This document shows positions 62,445 through 64,000 of a stretch of DNA of 64,000 bases, one piece after another. The notes beneath the pieces were generated by a model. The model had not been told where the DNA came from, searched no databases, and saw only the letters and a list, made by a program, of their open reading frames with translations. Positions within the stretch are counted from its first letter, which is position 1. Every line of letters begins with the position of its first letter. Made by a program: the position numbers and the translations under genes. The DNA is from CALMEC01 sp963765105 (lineage in GTDB: Bacteria > Actinomycetota > Thermoleophilia > Miltoncostaeales > Miltoncostaeaceae), in assembly GCA_963765105.1 (NCBI GenBank), contig CAVXUW010000004.1:1240001-1304000 (forward strand), in the 5' to 3' direction.

Positions 62445-63943
62445 AGAGCACCTCGCGCGCGCTGACATTGGTGGTCTCCGCCGACGACCCGACGCTGGTC
62501 GATCGGCTGCGCGCGAGTGCCTGGTGGGGTGTTTCCGCAACAGTGTTTGCGCCACCCACCGACATGCGTGCCGCACGTCTCGCACGTGCCGCTGGGGCCA
62601 CGTTGGGGTCGATCTGGCCCGACACATCCCGGCCTGTCGTGCGGGTGGACCAGCCATTGTCACCGGAGGAGTGGACGCAGCTGGCCGGTCACACAGCGGT
62701 TGTCCCGGCATCGGTTTCGATCGACTCATCCGGATCCGTCGCCCTGCTGCGACGGGTCAACCATGCCACCGCAGAGGTGGCCGATGGTGATGGCTTGGCG
62801 CTCGACGCCTGGGATGGCGCGACGGTCGACGCGCTCATTCAGGCCGGGTGGGGCCTCCCGTCGCTGACACCCGTAGCGACGTCTCGTCGACTCGACGGGC
62901 TGCGAGTGATCCATGTCACCAGCGTGCATCGACCGGACGACGGACGGATCTTCCAGAAGGAGGTGCTGGCCCTGCGAGCGGCCGGGGCCGACGCCACTGT
63001 GCTGGGCCTCACCACCCGCGCATCACGCAAGGAACGCATCGGGGCTGGGCGGCAGCTCATGCGTGAAGCCGCCCGGCGCGGCGCCGACATCTACCACGTT
63101 CACGACCCCGAGCTACTGCCCGCCGCCGCCGCGCTGACCCGGTCGACCGGACGGCCGGTGATCTACGACGCGCACGAGTACTTGGGACAAACCACGCGGA
63201 CGAAACCGTGGATCCCCGCCGCACTGCGCGTGCCGGTGGCGGTGACCGTGGAACGGATGGAGCGGGTACTGGCCGCCCGGCTGGCCGCGGTGGTGACGGT
63301 GACCGAGGACATGGCGGTTGACTTCGCCGCTGCCGGCATCCCGGCCGTGAGCGTGGCGAACTACGCCCCACGAGAGCGCTTCCCCGAACCCGGGCCGCCA
63401 CCCGACCCGCTGACCGTGACCTACGTGGGTGCCCTCGACCGCTCCCGCGGACGCGACCTCATGCGTGCTGCGTTCTCACTGGTCGACGTTCCGGGTGCCC
63501 GGCTGGTGCTTGCCGGACCGGGCGACCCCGGCGACCTTCCCCCCGGCGCGGAACACCGGGGGCCCCTCCCCTACGATGCCGTCCCCGGCGTGCTGGGCGA
63601 CGCATCGGTGATCTGGATGCCGCTGCAGCGCTCACCCAACAACGACCGCGGGCGCTTGACCAAGGTGTTGGAAGCGATGGGCGCCGGGCGACCGATGGTG
63701 GTGTCCAACCTGACGCGCACCGCGGCGATCGTCCGGCAGGCCGGCTGCGGCATCGTCGTGGAGCACAACGACCCGGCCGCACATGCGGCCGCCCTCACCG
63801 AACTGCTGCGCAACCCCGACCGCGCCGCCCAGATGGGCGCCGCCGGGCGACAGGCGTTCGTGGACCGCATGACCTTCGAGGGTGAAGCCGCCAAGCTGGT
63901 GGACCTCTACGCACAGATCGCCGACGAATGGGGCCAGGCATGA
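62441..63943 (+). CDS. GT4-family glycosyltransferase with extra N-terminal domain
   Basis: 500 residues from the GTG at 62441. The first 150 residues (ALTLVVSADDPTLVDRLRASAWWGVSATVF and IQAGWGLPSLTPVATSRRLD) form an additional alpha/beta region not usual in GT4 enzymes. The GT4 part begins LRVIHVTSVHRPDDGRIFQKEVLALRAAG, with DIYHVHDPELLPAAAAL, VIYDAHEYLGQ and VTYVGALDRSRGRDLM. The donor-site E-x7-E region is replaced by PLQRSPNNDRGRLTKVLEAMGAGRPMVVSNL. Its role is in the surface polysaccharide cluster. It overlaps neighbours by 4 nt. Confidence 0.88.
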   Translation: MKSTSRALTLVVSADDPTLVDRLRASAWWGVSATVFAPPTDMRAARLARAAGATLGSIWPDTSRPVVRVDQPLSPEEWTQLAGHTAVVPASVSIDSSGSVALLRRVNHATAEVADGDGLALDAWDGATVDALIQAGWGLPSLTPVATSRRLDGLRVIHVTSVHRPDDGRIFQKEVLALRAAGADATVLGLTTRASRKERIGAGRQLMREAARRGADIYHVHDPELLPAAAALTRSTGRPVIYDAHEYLGQTTRTKPWIPAALRVPVAVTVERMERVLAARLAAVVTVTEDMAVDFAAAGIPAVSVANYAPRERFPEPGPPPDPLTVTYVGALDRSRGRDLMRAAFSLVDVPGARLVLAGPGDPGDLPPGAEHRGPLPYDAVPGVLGDASVIWMPLQRSPNNDRGRLTKVLEAMGAGRPMVVSNLTRTAAIVRQAGCGIVVEHNDPAAHAAALTELLRNPDRAAQMGAAGRQAFVDRMTFEGEAAKLVDLYAQIADEWGQA

Positions 63944-64000
63944 GGGTGCTGTACGTGTCCCAGTACTTCGTGCGGGGCGACCAGCCCGGCGGCGTGCGTC
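63940..64000 (+). CDS. GT4-family glycosyltransferase, N-terminal fragment (cut by window edge)
   Basis: Starts with an ATGA overlap and reads MRVLYVSQYFVRGDQPGGVR, the typical first strand and glycine-rich loop of a GT4 acceptor domain. Only 20 residues are visible. The cluster therefore continues beyond the window. Confidence 0.7.
   Translation, partial: MRVLYVSQYFVRGDQPGGVR

Overview
The window is GC-rich DNA from a bacterial chromosome. It is dense with genes: most neighbours overlap by 4 nt (ATGA or GTGA junctions) or sit a few bases apart. GTG starts, F420-type luciferase-like oxidoreductases, an AceE-type pyruvate dehydrogenase, PIG-V/GT-C type membrane glycosyltransferases and many apparently leaderless genes (TAnnnT, 6-10 nt, then ATG/GTG) suggest Actinomycetota. 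I lean to a lineage outside the classical mycobacteria and streptomycetes, possibly Thermoleophilia-like, but no rRNA or marker gene settles this. I found no tRNA, rRNA, CRISPR array, insertion sequence or prophage.

Region 1 (1-7836): a short-chain dehydrogenase end, a PhoR/PhoB-like two-component system whose kinase reading frame is broken four times, a small ankyrin lipoprotein, then an htrA-acetyltransferase-lipoprotein-GT87 operon. Region 2 (7800-18829): the pyruvate dehydrogenase operon aceE-aceF-lpd, a methyltransferase, lipB (octanoyl transfer for lipoylation of the E2 and E3 lipoyl domains), a membrane acyltransferase-like protein, an IscX-like small protein, a peroxiredoxin-metallothionein pair and rlmN. 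Region 3 (18833-23745): a glycoside-hydrolase-like secreted protein, an LLM oxidoreductase and two MFS transporters.

Region 4 (23746-27707) is the most interesting regulatory stretch. A divergent promoter region carries paired palindromes and a long inverted repeat. It is followed by trxB-trxA-FmdB-like-CsoR/CstR-like, with a matching operator on its promoter and a predicted 18-codon leaderless upstream ORF. A PIN toxin/Phd antitoxin pair follows, with its own palindromic operator. Region 5 (27760-41477) is envelope biogenesis: a PBP1A operon with membrane glycosyltransferases, and an opposing operon for an L,D-transpeptidase fusion, an orphan solute-binding protein, a flippase-like protein and a DUF2079 protein, then a polyprenol-phosphate glycosyltransferase and moeA. 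Region 6 (41478-48756): tetR with a poly-lysine tail, an M28-like protein that seems to have lost its metal ligands, otsA-moaC-mogA, an SDR and an LppX/LprG-like lipoprotein.

Region 7 (48757-64000) starts with a 574-nt gene-free stretch holding three tandem ~95-bp repeats. It continues with a second LLM/GH-like locus and a surface-polysaccharide cluster (methyltransferase, FlgD-like Ig protein, two O-antigen ligase-like proteins, four GT4 glycosyltransferases). This cluster is interrupted by a convergent PAS-GAF-GGDEF-HD-GYP regulator of cyclic-di-GMP.

A recurring signal ties several regions together. A 12-bp palindrome CGCCA-NN-TGGCG occurs as pairs whose starts are exactly 21 bp apart, at six places (23820, 38135, 41710, 48867, 48962, 49058). 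No described feature explains it.
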